DNA of 64,000 bases from Clostridiaceae bacterium (GTDB lineage Bacteria; Bacillota; Clostridia; Lachnospirales; Lachnospiraceae): NCBI GenBank assembly GCA_902362725.1, contig CABIXM010000003.1:62001-126000 (forward strand). Reading direction: 5' to 3'. The notes under the pieces were generated by a model. The model was not told the DNA's origin. It did not search any database and was given only the letters and a program-made list of their open reading frames with translations. This document shows positions 15,901 through 24,667 of this stretch, one piece after another. The position numbers and the translations under genes were made by a program. Position 1 is the stretch's first letter. Each line of letters starts with the position of its first letter.

Positions 15901-16570
15901 GGCGTGTATTTTCGATCTGGACGGCACTCTTTGCGACAGCGTGGAGTCCATCGCCTGCAGTGCGAATCATGCGCTTCGGGATTTTGGCATGAAAGAGGCC
16001 ACCATAGAAGAATATAAGGTATTTGTGGGCGACGGGGTAGACACCCTGATCCGACGACTGCTGCGTTTTGGCGGCGATGAGGCGTGCGAAGGCTTTGAAA
16101 AAGTGAGAGACCGCTACATGGAATATTTCAAAGAAGGCTGCCTTTACAACGTAAAGCCTTATCCGGGCATCGTAGCTACCTTAAAAGAGCTGAAAAAACA
16201 GGGGGCGAAAATCGCCGTGCTGTCCAATAAACCGGACGCCAATACCAAGAACGTCATTCGCACCGTATTTCCGGAGGGAAACCTGTTTGACTGGATCCAG
16301 GGTCAGTCCGAAGCCTTCCCGAAGAAGCCGGATCCGGCCGGGGCGCTCCATATCGCGGAGCAGTTCGGCGTAAAACCGGAGGAATGCATGTACCTGGGCG
16401 ATACCAGCACGGATATGAAGACCGGAACGGCAGCGGGCATGTACACCGTAGGCGTACTCTGGGGATTCCGGGATGAGCAGGAACTCAGGGAAAATGGCTC
16501 CGACGCCATCGCGCGGCAGGCAGAGGAGATTGCGGACATCTACAGACAGGGAGGAAGGTTACATGATTAA
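15890..16570 (+). CDS. HAD phosphatase, phosphoglycolate phosphatase-like
   Basis: A 226-residue HAD superfamily protein of the Gph/PpaX type. It has motif I FDLDGTLCDS (nucleophile Asp and acid/base Asp), a helical cap domain, motif II VLSNKPD, the lysine of EAFPKKPDPAG and motif IV LGDTSTD. It would dephosphorylate small phosphorylated metabolites such as phosphoglycolate or pyrophosphate; substrate cannot be read. It overlaps maf at the start by 11 bp and the next HAD gene at its end by 8 bp, so all three are co-translated. Confidence 0.88.
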   Translation: MSFKACIFDLDGTLCDSVESIACSANHALRDFGMKEATIEEYKVFVGDGVDTLIRRLLRFGGDEACEGFEKVRDRYMEYFKEGCLYNVKPYPGIVATLKELKKQGAKIAVLSNKPDANTKNVIRTVFPEGNLFDWIQGQSEAFPKKPDPAGALHIAEQFGVKPEECMYLGDTSTDMKTGTAAGMYTVGVLWGFRDEQELRENGSDAIARQAEEIADIYRQGGRLHD

Positions 16571-17348
16571 ACTGATATGCAGCGATATCGATGGAACACT
16601 GCTTCCCGAGGGAACCGCAGAGATTAACCCGGAGATCTTCGAGGTCATCCGGAAGCTGAAAGAAAAAGATATCCTGTTCGCGGCGGCCAGCGGAAGACCC
16701 TATTCCAGCATGGTCAAGCTGTTTGAATCGGTGAAGGACGATATTATCTTTGTGTCAGAAAATGGAGCTTACGTATGCTGCCGTGGGTATCTGATGTCAG
16801 AAGAAGTCATCGAGTGGCGAGATGTATGCGAATGGGTAGAGGAAGTGCGGAAGATTCCGGATGCCAGCTTTACCCTGGACGCGGAGGGCGGGCTTTATTC
16901 CGAAAGCAGGGATCCGGAGTTCCTGGATCTGGTCCGTCTGGGCTACCGCAGTCAGCTGACCATCGTAAAAGACGCGCTGGCGGAAAGACGTCACATCAAT
17001 AAAATATCCGTGTATCGGAAGCATGACATTGAGAAAGTGGCGGAGGACATGGTGCCCCGTTGGTCCAGGCGTCTGCACTGTACCATTGCCGGGGATATCT
17101 GGCTGGACTTCATGAGTAAAGAGTCCAACAAGGGACATGCCATCCGGGAAATCCAGAAGATACTGCGCATCAGCCCGGATGAGACCATGGTTTTCGGTGA
17201 TAACCTGAATGACCTGGAAATGCTGGCCGCGGCCACGGAGAGCTATGCTGTAGCCAATGCGGCAGAACCGGTCAGAAAAGCGGCGAAGCACATCGCCGAC
17301 AGCAACGTGAACGACGGCGTACTGAAAGTCATCCGAACCTTATTGTAA
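16563..17348 (+). CDS. Cof-type HAD-IIB phosphatase
   Basis: A 261-residue HAD-IIB (Cof) phosphatase. Motif I is CSDIDGTLLPEG; the C-terminal core has SKESNKGHAI followed by motif IV FGDNLNDLEML. The C2 cap lies between. Members act on sugar phosphates or cofactors such as FMN or PLP; the substrate is unknown. ATG at 16563 follows GGGAGGAAGG (16549-16558). The frame continues upstream to 16473 inside the previous gene, but those residues do not fit the family. Confidence 0.88.
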   Translation: MIKLICSDIDGTLLPEGTAEINPEIFEVIRKLKEKDILFAAASGRPYSSMVKLFESVKDDIIFVSENGAYVCCRGYLMSEEVIEWRDVCEWVEEVRKIPDASFTLDAEGGLYSESRDPEFLDLVRLGYRSQLTIVKDALAERRHINKISVYRKHDIEKVAEDMVPRWSRRLHCTIAGDIWLDFMSKESNKGHAIREIQKILRISPDETMVFGDNLNDLEMLAAATESYAVANAAEPVRKAAKHIADSNVNDGVLKVIRTLL

Positions 17349-17380
17349 CGCAGGATAGAAACAAAAAAGGAGAGCATACT

Positions 17381-17644
17381 ATGAACGAATATACCGAAGA
17401 ATGTCTGAAAACCTTTCTGAAAAAACAGGGCCAGCTTTTTGACGAGCCTGTGGCCGGGACCATGGAGGAAGCAGAAGACTTCCTGGAGGACTGCATGGCA
17501 GTCGTGGTGGACAGTCTCAGTGCGGTCCGCGATTATCTGGAAGAGAGCGGCATGGACGCAAGCGGCATGAGCGACGAGGAACTGGAGGAGACCGCGGAGG
17601 TCTTTGCCCTGGAAGACGGAACCTACCTGATCGTGGAGGGCTAA
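17381..17644 (+). CDS. Small acidic protein, function unknown
   Basis: An 87-residue protein, strongly acidic, mostly helical in appearance, with a C-terminal beta-like end (EVFALEDGTYLIVEG). No recognised family. It has a clear AAGGAG ribosome site and lies in line between the Cof phosphatase and the parvulin-like lipoprotein, 6 bp before the latter, so it is probably co-transcribed with it. Cytoplasmic: no signal peptide or membrane segment. Confidence 0.75.
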   Translation: MNEYTEECLKTFLKKQGQLFDEPVAGTMEEAEDFLEDCMAVVVDSLSAVRDYLEESGMDASGMSDEELEETAEVFALEDGTYLIVEG

Positions 17645-17650
17645 ATATCT

Positions 17651-18649
17651 ATGAGAAAAACCATCAGACGGGGGGCGGCTGCATTGCTTGCAGCCATCGT
17701 ACTGACGGGCAGTCTCAGCGGCTGCAGCGTACTGAAAAACACCCGGGTCGTCCTGACCACAGGCCTGTCCGGGGATCAGCTTTTTAAAATCGGCAAGAGC
17801 GTCTGTAGCCTGCCGGAGGCCATGATCTATGTCATGGACTACAAGCAGCAGTATGAGAATGCCTATGGCGTGGAAATGTGGCAGCATGATTTCGGCGGCA
17901 TGACACTGGAAGAATATGTAAAAGACACGATTATTGCCCAGCTGGCCTCCATCAAAGCCGTGACATTGCTGGCCAAAGAAAACAATGTCACCCTGGACGA
18001 CGCTGAGAAGCAGAAAATCAGCCAGGCCGCCGACGAATACTACAGCGCCCTGACCGACGACCAGAAAGCATACATGGGCGTAGAAAAAGACGACGTCGAA
18101 GAGCTCTGTACCGCCCACGTTCTGTCCGAAAAAGTCTACGACGAGATCACCAAGGATGTGAATACGGAAGTCAGCGACGACGAGGCCCGCATCATCACCA
18201 TCCAGCAGATCCGACTGGACAGCCTGGAAAACGCCGAGATTGTCAAAGCCCGCCTGGACGAGGGCAAAGACTTCGGCACCGTGGCCGCCGCTTACAACAA
18301 AGACACCCAGACCACCATCACTCTGGGGCGCGGCGAAAAAGAAGCCGCCTACGAAGAGGCAGCTTTCTCCCTGGAAAACGACGAAATCAGCGACATCATC
18401 GAAACCTCTGACGGCTACTACATCCTGAAATGCGTCAATAACTTCGACCGGGACGCCACCGAGGCCAACAAAGACACCCTGATCAAAAAACGCCGCGACG
18501 AAACATTCAACGCCGCCTACGAAGCCATGATGGCGGATACACCATCCGAGTTCAACCGCCACAAATGGAACAAAGTCCACTTCGCCGACTATAGCGGCGA
18601 AGCCGCTCCAAATTTCATGACCATCTATACGAAGTATTTCAGTTCTTAA
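17651..18649 (+). CDS. Parvulin-like (PrsA/SurA-type) peptidyl-prolyl isomerase lipoprotein
   Basis: A 332-residue predicted lipoprotein. It has a basic signal start, a hydrophobic core, and a lipobox with cysteine in SLSGCS (residue ~25). The middle resembles the SurA N-terminal chaperone region; residues ~175-270 match a parvulin domain (ITIQQIRL, LDEGKDFGTVAAAY, AAFSLENDEISDIIETSDGYYILK). It would help fold exported proteins outside the membrane, as PrsA does. The canonical catalytic His of ARHIL is replaced by QQIRL, so isomerase activity is doubtful. Ribosome site GGAGG lies within the end of the preceding gene. Confidence 0.8.
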   Translation: MRKTIRRGAAALLAAIVLTGSLSGCSVLKNTRVVLTTGLSGDQLFKIGKSVCSLPEAMIYVMDYKQQYENAYGVEMWQHDFGGMTLEEYVKDTIIAQLASIKAVTLLAKENNVTLDDAEKQKISQAADEYYSALTDDQKAYMGVEKDDVEELCTAHVLSEKVYDEITKDVNTEVSDDEARIITIQQIRLDSLENAEIVKARLDEGKDFGTVAAAYNKDTQTTITLGRGEKEAAYEEAAFSLENDEISDIIETSDGYYILKCVNNFDRDATEANKDTLIKKRRDETFNAAYEAMMADTPSEFNRHKWNKVHFADYSGEAAPNFMTIYTKYFSS

Positions 18650-18726
18650 CAGGCACCAGCAGAGCGCCCCGCGCAAATGCGTCCATCCCCATTCCCACCC
18701 GGAATGTCAAGTTGTTCCCGTCAAAG

Positions 18727-18891
18727 ACAGAAAAAGAACGGGCGGGGGAAACTCTTCTAAGCGTGTGTCCGGCTTTTCGCGCACTGCAGTCTGACTGGAG
18801 CGGACTTGTTAAAGTCCGAGCCAGCCAGACTGCTGTCCGTGAAACGTCCGAACACTCCAGAAGAATTTCCCCCGCCCGTTCTTTTTCGTCC
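18727..18891. repeat. Giant palindrome between convergent genes
   Basis: Arms 18730-18751 and 18866-18887 are perfect 22-bp reverse complements, continued by TCTTCT/AGAAGA (18753-18758/18859-18864). Inside are CAGTCTG (18787-18793) with CAGACTG (18826-18832), CTGG/CCAG, and a tip CGGACTT-gtta-AAGTCCG (18801-18818). The whole can fold into one long imperfect hairpin of about 165 nt. Each arm ends in CCCGTTCTTTTTC, so it could terminate both the lipoprotein gene and the convergent aminotransferase gene. A MITE-like origin is an alternative. Bases 18650-18726 show nothing. Confidence 0.85.
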
Positions 18892-18894
18892 GTC

Positions 18895-19989
18895 TTAAAG
18901 TAACTCACGCAAGCATTCCAAAAGCTCCGTATTCTTTTCCGGACTCATAAAGCAAAACCGGAAAAACCTCTCATCCAAAAACGGAAACGTAGAACAATTC
19001 CGAATCATAAGACCCCGCCGGATGGCATGCTCAAACAGATCATCCGCATCCACGCCCGGTTTCAGAATCTTCACCAGCATAAAGTTTGCCGTCGGCTTAT
19101 AAACCTTCACCGTTCCCCAGGTTTTCATTTCTTCATAACACCGGGTTCGTTCCGAATCAATGAGCTCCCGCGTCTCTTGGATATACTCATTATCCGAGAA
19201 CATCAACTCCCCGGCCACAGCCGCCAAGCTGTTAATGGTCCACGGATTCTTATGCGTATTAATATACTTCAGCAGATCCGCATTCCCTGTCACCGCGTAC
19301 CCGAGCCTCAGTCCCGGTGAAGCGAAAAATTTTGACACGCCGCGCAGCACCACCAGATTATTGTAAAAACGGGTCAGCGGAATCGAATCCACTGCCGCCG
19401 CGTCTGGCGCAAACTCCACATAAGTCTCATCCACCATCACAAAAATATCAAACCGTTTACACTCATCCAGAATCTTCCGCATCACATCCTGGGAGATAGC
19501 CGTGGAAGTAGGATTATTCGGATTGCAGATCACGAGTAAGTCAATACTCTCATTGAGCGCCGCCTTAAACGCAGAAAGATCCAGGACAAAATCGTCTTCC
19601 TCCTTCAGCGGAAAATAAAGGGACGTACCGCCGCCCAGGGAAATCTCCCGCTCATACTCCGAATAGGTCGGTCCCAGAATCAGCGCCTTCTTCGGATGCT
19701 CCATCTGAATAAACAGCGAAATCAGCTCTGTGGATCCATTGCCCACCAGAATACTCTCCACAGGCGCGCCCACATAAGCTCCGATCCGGCGGCGGAGCGA
19801 AGTGTACTCCCGATCCGGATAAGAAGTGATCGCGTCAATATGATCAATCAGTGAAGAACGAAGCTTCGGCGAAATCCCCAGGGGGTTCACATTCGCACTG
19901 AAGCTGGTAATATTTTCCTTTTTAATGCCGTAAACTTCCTCTATTTTCTCTAGGTCACTGCCATGGAAATGGTCTTTATGCTTAATCAT
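18895..19989 (-). CDS. Class I/II PLP aminotransferase, CobD/HisC-like
   Basis: A 364-residue fold-type I PLP enzyme. It starts with HGSDLEKIEEVYGI and FSANVNPLGIS, the pattern of threonine-phosphate decarboxylase CobD and histidinol-phosphate aminotransferase HisC. Other motifs are GNGSTELI, CNPNNPTS, DETYVEF and the PLP lysine in GVSKFFASPGLRLGY with its phosphate-binding arginine. No cobalamin or histidine genes are nearby, so the substrate is open. The ATG follows AAAGAGG with 8-nt spacing, and is divergent from the DUF5717 operon. It converges with the lipoprotein gene at the large palindrome. Confidence 0.82.
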   Translation of the reverse strand: MIKHKDHFHGSDLEKIEEVYGIKKENITSFSANVNPLGISPKLRSSLIDHIDAITSYPDREYTSLRRRIGAYVGAPVESILVGNGSTELISLFIQMEHPKKALILGPTYSEYEREISLGGGTSLYFPLKEEDDFVLDLSAFKAALNESIDLLVICNPNNPTSTAISQDVMRKILDECKRFDIFVMVDETYVEFAPDAAAVDSIPLTRFYNNLVVLRGVSKFFASPGLRLGYAVTGNADLLKYINTHKNPWTINSLAAVAGELMFSDNEYIQETRELIDSERTRCYEEMKTWGTVKVYKPTANFMLVKILKPGVDADDLFEHAIRRGLMIRNCSTFPFLDERFFRFCFMSPEKNTELLECLRELL

Positions 19990-20005
19990 AGTACATCCTC
20001 TTTCC

Positions 20006-20034
20006 TTGTGCTTTCTAAAAAATAATGATATACT
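20006..20034 (+). promoter_or_regulatory. Sigma-A promoter of the DUF5717 operon
   Basis: -35 TTGTGC (20006-20011), 17-bp spacer, -10 TATACT (20029-20034). Transcription would begin near 20041, 80 nt before the chosen start codon of the DUF5717 gene. This also argues against the in-frame codon at 20006 being the start. Confidence 0.8.
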
Positions 20035-20119
20035 GATTATAACTGTATTTCAGAAAAAAGCAATGAAAACCCATGAAAAGATAGAAAGCCGCGTCTGCGG
20101 CGGAAGGAGCGGAACATCC

Positions 20120-22675
20120 ATGCGGGCAAAGCTGGAACGAATCGCAGCAGGAAAAATAGAATACAAAAAGCCGGAGATGACCTTGTCTGAGTCCCTGATT
20201 ACCCTGAACTGCAAGCCGGGAGAAAAGGCGGAGGGCAGCTTCACGGTGACGGCGGATCGGCAGATCAAGGGCATCGTCTACGCTTCCTCTTGGCGGATGC
20301 AGGTGGAGCATCCGAGTTTCTCGGCCCGGACCGCGCGCATCGGCTACTGCTTCGACGCCCAGGGACTCTGGGGTGGCGAGGAGATCGAGGGAGAATTCTG
20401 CATCGTGTCCGAGGCGGGCGAATATCTGCTGCCCTACACGGTGCGGGTGGCAGCCCATGAGGAGCCAAAAGAAGAGAGCTACGCCTACTTCATTTCCGCA
20501 GACCCCATCGAACCGCTGCCGGAGGAGCAGATCGTCGAAGAAGCGGAACAGGTGACTTCTATTATTGAGGACACCGAACGGAAAGAACTGACGCCCCAGG
20601 AGGCGCTGGAGCTGGCCGACCAGATTAAGCGGGGCCGGAGACCGGAGGCTCAGGGCTTCCAGCGGGTGAAAGAGGCCTATCGGCGCTATGGCGGAAAAGA
20701 CCTGCTGTCCACCATCTGCTCTATCCTGATTAAAAATGGCAGTACCGACGAAGAGAGCTTCTGCTGGTATAAGCGGGGCGTGGAGCTGGAGCTGAAGATT
20801 ACGAACCTGTACGAGTATTTCATGCAGTCCGTGCCGGAGTCTTATAAAGAAAGTTTTCCACGGAACCTGCTCTTATATTTTCAGATGGATGACCGGGCTC
20901 TGAACAGCGCCCAGAGGGCTCTGCTTTACGCCAATGTGATCGAACATCAGCCGGAGGATTCCGACATCTACCGGAGATACCGGGATAAGATCGAAGCCTT
21001 CATGCTGGATCAGCTTCTGGAGCGCAGACTCAGTGAAAATATGACTGTGATCTACGACCGCTTTCTGGTGGAAGAGCTGCTGACCATTGATTTTGCCGAG
21101 GCTCTGGCGGACATTATGTTCCTCCGAAGATTCCGTTGCGCCGACCGGCGTATCCGACAGGTACAGGTGCTGTACGAGCAGCTGCAGCAGAAGATCGAAG
21201 TGCCGCTGATACACGGACAGGCGCTGATTCCGATTTATACGCCGGGGGCGGTCATTGTGCTGGTGGATGAACAGGGCAATTGCTATACCTCCAGCGTCCC
21301 CTATACGCTGACCCGGCTTCTGAATGAGCGCCGTTATGTGGATAAATGCCGGGAGCTGCTCCGTTACCACAGGGGTCTGTATCTCTATCTCTGCGACGGC
21401 ATGTCCCGGAGTCATGTGCTCACCGAAGAAAATGTGGAGAATTATAAGCGGGTGCTGAAGATAGACGGCTTCACAGCCCATTACAAAGAAGACGTGCGCC
21501 AGGAGATCCTGCAGTTTTACTACGCAAACCATGATTTGGAGGATCTGGATCAGGAATTCCTGGTGACCGAGACCACCCGGATGACGCCCAAGGATCGGGC
21601 TCGCTATGTGGAAATCCTGATTCTCCGGGGTGTGTACGGGGACGCTTGGGATATGATTCGGACTTATGACTATTCCATGGTGCGGGTGAAGCTGCTGCTG
21701 AAGCTGGCTGTCTGGAAAATGCGGGAGCTGGAGTACGAGGAGGACGCGTTTCTTCTGAAGCTCTGCCTCCATATCTTCCGGGAGCATAAATACAACGAAG
21801 GCATTCTGGAATATCTCTCCGGCTATTATTATGGTTCAGTGACGGTCATGGAGAAGGTCTGGAAAGAAGCCCATGCCTTCGAGCTGGACGTCTTTGACCT
21901 GGAAGAGCGGATCCTGGGGCAGATGCTATTTACCGGACAGGTGCGGGAAGAGGCCTACGGAATCTTTGAGGATTACAGGTCACTTGGCGGCGATGGCCTG
22001 GTGGCCCGGGCCTATCTTACCTGGATGAGCTGGCAGGATTTCGTCAGGGATGAGAGGGTGCCGGAAGGACTTTACGGGTACCTGGAGCAGGCCATTGCCT
22101 GGGAAGCCGGGCTGGCTCCCGTATGCGAACTGTCCTATTTGCGTTATTTATCCGGAAAACGGAAGCTGAGTGAGGCCGAAGAGCTGCGGGCAGAGCGGAT
22201 GACGAAGGTCTGCATTCAGAAGAAGCTTCGATTCTGCTTTATGAAGCCACTGCTGGCCCGGCTGGGACGTTCCGAGCTTTTGGAGGATAAGACCTTCGTG
22301 GAGTACCGGGCCAATCCGGAGCATAAGGTCATCCTCCATTATGTCATCGAGTCGCCCAGGATGAAAAACTGTAATTATGTGGCCGAACGCCTGTATCCGG
22401 TGGAACCTGGACTGTTCGTGAAGGAATTTACCCTGTTTTACGGCGATCGCCTGACCTGGTTTGTGACCGAGGAGGACGAAGAGGGCGAACATCCCACGCC
22501 GGATCGCAGCTTCGTGGAGGGGGAAGAGGATCCGCTGGTGACTGGCACCAAGTACGCCTCCGTCTATGAGATGGCCCGCTCCCTGTCCGAACACGACATG
22601 CCGACATTGGAGCGGCAGTATGAGGAATACGGAAAGAAGAAATTCCTGGTGGAAACCATGTTTTCCTTAAAATGA
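20120..22675 (+). CDS. DUF5717-like large helical-repeat protein
   Basis: An 851-residue cytoplasmic protein without signal peptide. The N-terminal ~130 residues look like a beta-sandwich domain (alternating hydrophobic strands such as GSFTVTADRQIKGIVY). A Glu-rich linker follows, then some 600 residues of alpha-helical, TPR-like repeats rich in Tyr, Arg and Leu, and a beta-rich end. I associate this architecture with the Lachnospiraceae family DUF5717, from memory, not from a search. ATG at 20120 has AAGGAG at 20104-20109. It heads an operon with a DUF5716-like actin/Hsp70-fold protein and a TPR-like protein, suggesting a joint machine. No biochemical function is known to me. Confidence 0.75.
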   Translation: MRAKLERIAAGKIEYKKPEMTLSESLITLNCKPGEKAEGSFTVTADRQIKGIVYASSWRMQVEHPSFSARTARIGYCFDAQGLWGGEEIEGEFCIVSEAGEYLLPYTVRVAAHEEPKEESYAYFISADPIEPLPEEQIVEEAEQVTSIIEDTERKELTPQEALELADQIKRGRRPEAQGFQRVKEAYRRYGGKDLLSTICSILIKNGSTDEESFCWYKRGVELELKITNLYEYFMQSVPESYKESFPRNLLLYFQMDDRALNSAQRALLYANVIEHQPEDSDIYRRYRDKIEAFMLDQLLERRLSENMTVIYDRFLVEELLTIDFAEALADIMFLRRFRCADRRIRQVQVLYEQLQQKIEVPLIHGQALIPIYTPGAVIVLVDEQGNCYTSSVPYTLTRLLNERRYVDKCRELLRYHRGLYLYLCDGMSRSHVLTEENVENYKRVLKIDGFTAHYKEDVRQEILQFYYANHDLEDLDQEFLVTETTRMTPKDRARYVEILILRGVYGDAWDMIRTYDYSMVRVKLLLKLAVWKMRELEYEEDAFLLKLCLHIFREHKYNEGILEYLSGYYYGSVTVMEKVWKEAHAFELDVFDLEERILGQMLFTGQVREEAYGIFEDYRSLGGDGLVARAYLTWMSWQDFVRDERVPEGLYGYLEQAIAWEAGLAPVCELSYLRYLSGKRKLSEAEELRAERMTKVCIQKKLRFCFMKPLLARLGRSELLEDKTFVEYRANPEHKVILHYVIESPRMKNCNYVAERLYPVEPGLFVKEFTLFYGDRLTWFVTEEDEEGEHPTPDRSFVEGEEDPLVTGTKYASVYEMARSLSEHDMPTLERQYEEYGKKKFLVETMFSLK

Positions 22676-22677
22676 AG

Positions 22678-22705
22678 TTGGGGGGCAAAAGTTTTTTGTC
22701 CCCAA
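22678..22705 (+). other. Hairpin between DUF5717 and DUF5716 genes
   Basis: TTGGGG (22678-22683) pairs with CCCCAA (22700-22705), with an inner CAAAA/TTTTG stem. It lies in the 51-bp gap and ends 5 bp before AAGGAGGT. There is no T run after it. It may set the relative expression of the two genes. Confidence 0.6.
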
Positions 22706-22726
22706 GGAACAAGGAGGTAACAGACA

Positions 22727-23839
22727 GTGGGAACCTTTGTAATCGGGTTTGATCTGGGAAATGAGACTTCGCAGATCTGCTGCTGGAATGAAAAATCAAA
22801 AGAGCCCGTCTCCGTGGCCGTGGAGCCCGGAACGGAGAAATACCGAATCCCTACGGAGACTACAGAAAGTTTCCTGAAAAAGGCTATGCGTCTTCTGAAG
22901 CCCTACGGCAAGATTCATGAGGCGGCGGCCGTGGTATTCTCTGTGGAGCAGGCGGACGAGCAGGCCGTGGCGGAGCTTCGGCGGCTTGCCATGCAGATGA
23001 TCGGCATTCCGGAGAGCCGGATTTTTGTTCAGTCCCGGGAGGAGAGTTTCTGTGCCTATGTGCTGCACCAGTCCCGGGAAATCTGGAGGCACCAGGCTGT
23101 ATTATTTGCCTGCGGGGGCGGAGAACTTCGAAGCACCGTGCTGAATGTGAACGGTCGGACCATTCCGGTCATGGCCCGGGCGGAGAAGGAGGAAAAATGG
23201 CAGGTCTCTTTCGGAAATTATACAGATACAGAGAAGGATCTGGCTCTGGCCGGTATTGCCCGCGATATCTTTGGCGGCCGTCCGGTATCCTCGGTATTCC
23301 TGGTGGGAGAGGGCTTCGATGGAAAATGGTATGAGGAGAGTCTGAAGATTCTCTGTGGCGCCGGAAAGCGCGTCTTCGCAGGCAATAATTTATTTGCCAA
23401 AGGGGCCTGTTACCGGGCTATGGATGAGCTGAAAAACCCGGAGGAGCGGGCGTATGTGTTTCTGGGCGAGGATAAGATTCCCTACAATGTGGGGCTTCGC
23501 GCGCCGGGGGCGGGCAGGGAGAGCCTGTATACACTTTTAAACGCGGGAACCAGCTGGTATGAGGCCAAGGCGGAGTGCGAGGCCCTGCTTTTAGAGGAAC
23601 CGGTGCTGGAATTTATCTTAAAACCCATGCAGGGAAATACGACCCTGCGGGAGAGCATGACGCTTACCGGTATTCCGGAGCGCCCTCCCAGGACCACCAG
23701 ACTTCACATCGCGGTGGAATTTGAAAGCGTGGAAAAGCTGCGGATAGAGGTTCGGGATCTGGGTTTTGGGGAGCTGTTCCCCTCCTCGGATCTGGTCTGG
23801 AATGAAGTGGTGGATCTGAGCCAGGAAGGAGGCGCGTGA
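22727..23839 (+). CDS. DUF5716-like protein with actin/Hsp70-type ATPase fold
   Basis: A 370-residue protein starting with GTG after AAGGAGGT. The opening (VIGFDLGNETSQICCW) matches the phosphate-1 loop of the actin/Hsp70/sugar-kinase superfamily. The segment QAVLFACGGGELRSTVL resembles the phosphate-2 strand-turn, and VFLVGEGFDGKWYEESLK the adenosine loop. The C-terminal ~130 residues form a beta-rich part (EPVLEFILKPMQGNTTLRES, LHIAVEFESVEKLRIEV), as in Hsp70 substrate domains. It may be a divergent Hsp70-like chaperone working with the large DUF5717 protein; that pairing is inference from operon order. Its stop overlaps the ribosome-site region of the next gene. Confidence 0.72.
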   Translation: MGTFVIGFDLGNETSQICCWNEKSKEPVSVAVEPGTEKYRIPTETTESFLKKAMRLLKPYGKIHEAAAVVFSVEQADEQAVAELRRLAMQMIGIPESRIFVQSREESFCAYVLHQSREIWRHQAVLFACGGGELRSTVLNVNGRTIPVMARAEKEEKWQVSFGNYTDTEKDLALAGIARDIFGGRPVSSVFLVGEGFDGKWYEESLKILCGAGKRVFAGNNLFAKGACYRAMDELKNPEERAYVFLGEDKIPYNVGLRAPGAGRESLYTLLNAGTSWYEAKAECEALLLEEPVLEFILKPMQGNTTLRESMTLTGIPERPPRTTRLHIAVEFESVEKLRIEVRDLGFGELFPSSDLVWNEVVDLSQEGGA

Positions 23840-23841
23840 GC

Positions 23842-24630
23842 ATGGGAGCGGTACTGATTTGCCGGGATGAGCTGGTAAAAAGTCCTTATTACATAGAAAG
23901 CATGGGCATCCGCCTGTACTCCATGGAGGAGCTGGCCTTTTTCCTGTATGAAAATATCTATCTGGTGGATCGCCAGATGCTGGGCGAGCGGCTCTGGGAC
24001 TGGCTTCGAAATGAGGCCCATAACCCGGAACTGGCCGAGAAGCTGAAAAAGGGAGACGAAGCCGGAAGCAGTATCCAGAATATGGTGCTGACGATTCTTC
24101 GGAGCGTCAACTATTATACCCAGGAAGAGCTGACGGAGCTGTCCTCCCGGATGAAGGTGCTGAACACCTACCAGGAGCAGGAGCGGATGAAGCTCCGGGC
24201 TGATGAATACTTCATCAATGACAACTATCTGGCGGCCATCTATGAATATGAGAAGATCCTGGATATCCGCCAGAGCGACCGGCTGGGCGTGGAATTTTAT
24301 GCTCATGTCTGGAATAATCTGGGCGTCTGCTATTGCCGCCTTTTCCAGTTCGGGCGGGCGGCGCAGGCATTCCGCACTTCCTGGCAGTACCAGAAGGATC
24401 CGGAGGTCTTAAAGGAGTACATATTTGCCATGCGTCTGGGATTGTCCGACGAAGACTTCGAGCAGGCCATGGATCTGCAGAACATCCGCGGAGAGCAGTT
24501 GGAGGAATACCTGGAGGATTACGAACGCCTGTGCGCAGAAGCCGGAGAACAACTGGAAAAACCGGAACATCTGGTGGAAAAGATCTACGATTTGGAGCGG
24601 GAGTACGAAAAAAATACCCGTTACGCGTAA
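23842..24630 (+). CDS. TPR-like protein of the DUF5717/DUF5716 operon
   Basis: A 262-residue, helix-rich protein. Residues ~105-200 contain tetratricopeptide-like helices (ADEYFINDNYLAAIYEYEKIL, shortened here; then NNLGVCYCRLFQFGRAAQAF), and the C-terminus is coiled-coil-like and acidic. ATG at 23842 is chosen because AAGGAGG (23826-23832) is 9 bp upstream; a GTG at 23836 would be only 3 bp away. It is the last gene of the operon; a consensus promoter for the next unit begins 9 bp after its stop. Probably an adaptor for the two upstream proteins, but this is inferred only from context. Confidence 0.7.
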   Translation: MGAVLICRDELVKSPYYIESMGIRLYSMEELAFFLYENIYLVDRQMLGERLWDWLRNEAHNPELAEKLKKGDEAGSSIQNMVLTILRSVNYYTQEELTELSSRMKVLNTYQEQERMKLRADEYFINDNYLAAIYEYEKILDIRQSDRLGVEFYAHVWNNLGVCYCRLFQFGRAAQAFRTSWQYQKDPEVLKEYIFAMRLGLSDEDFEQAMDLQNIRGEQLEEYLEDYERLCAEAGEQLEKPEHLVEKIYDLEREYEKNTRYA

Positions 24631-24638
24631 AAATGCGG

Positions 24639-24667
24639 TTGACAGAGCGTAAGGCAAATGATAAAAT
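24639..24667 (+). promoter_or_regulatory. Sigma-A promoter of the amino-acid ABC transporter operon
   Basis: Consensus -35 TTGACA (24639-24644), 17-bp spacer, -10 TAAAAT (24662-24667). The ~120-nt leader can form small hairpins: ACAACG with CGTTGT just after the start point, and GCCGC/GCGGC at about 24765-24779 before the ribosome site. No known riboswitch is recognised. Confidence 0.85.

Noticed and set aside
17243..18676. A 477-residue open frame on the minus strand opposite the Cof phosphatase, small acidic protein and lipoprotein genes
   Set aside because: Its product is low-complexity and matches nothing; the opposite strand carries recognisable families with ribosome sites. It is a shadow caused by GC-skewed codon use.
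18895..19989. CobD-like enzyme as part of a cobalamin pathway
   Set aside because: No other cobalamin gene is in the window and HisC-type enzymes share the same motifs.
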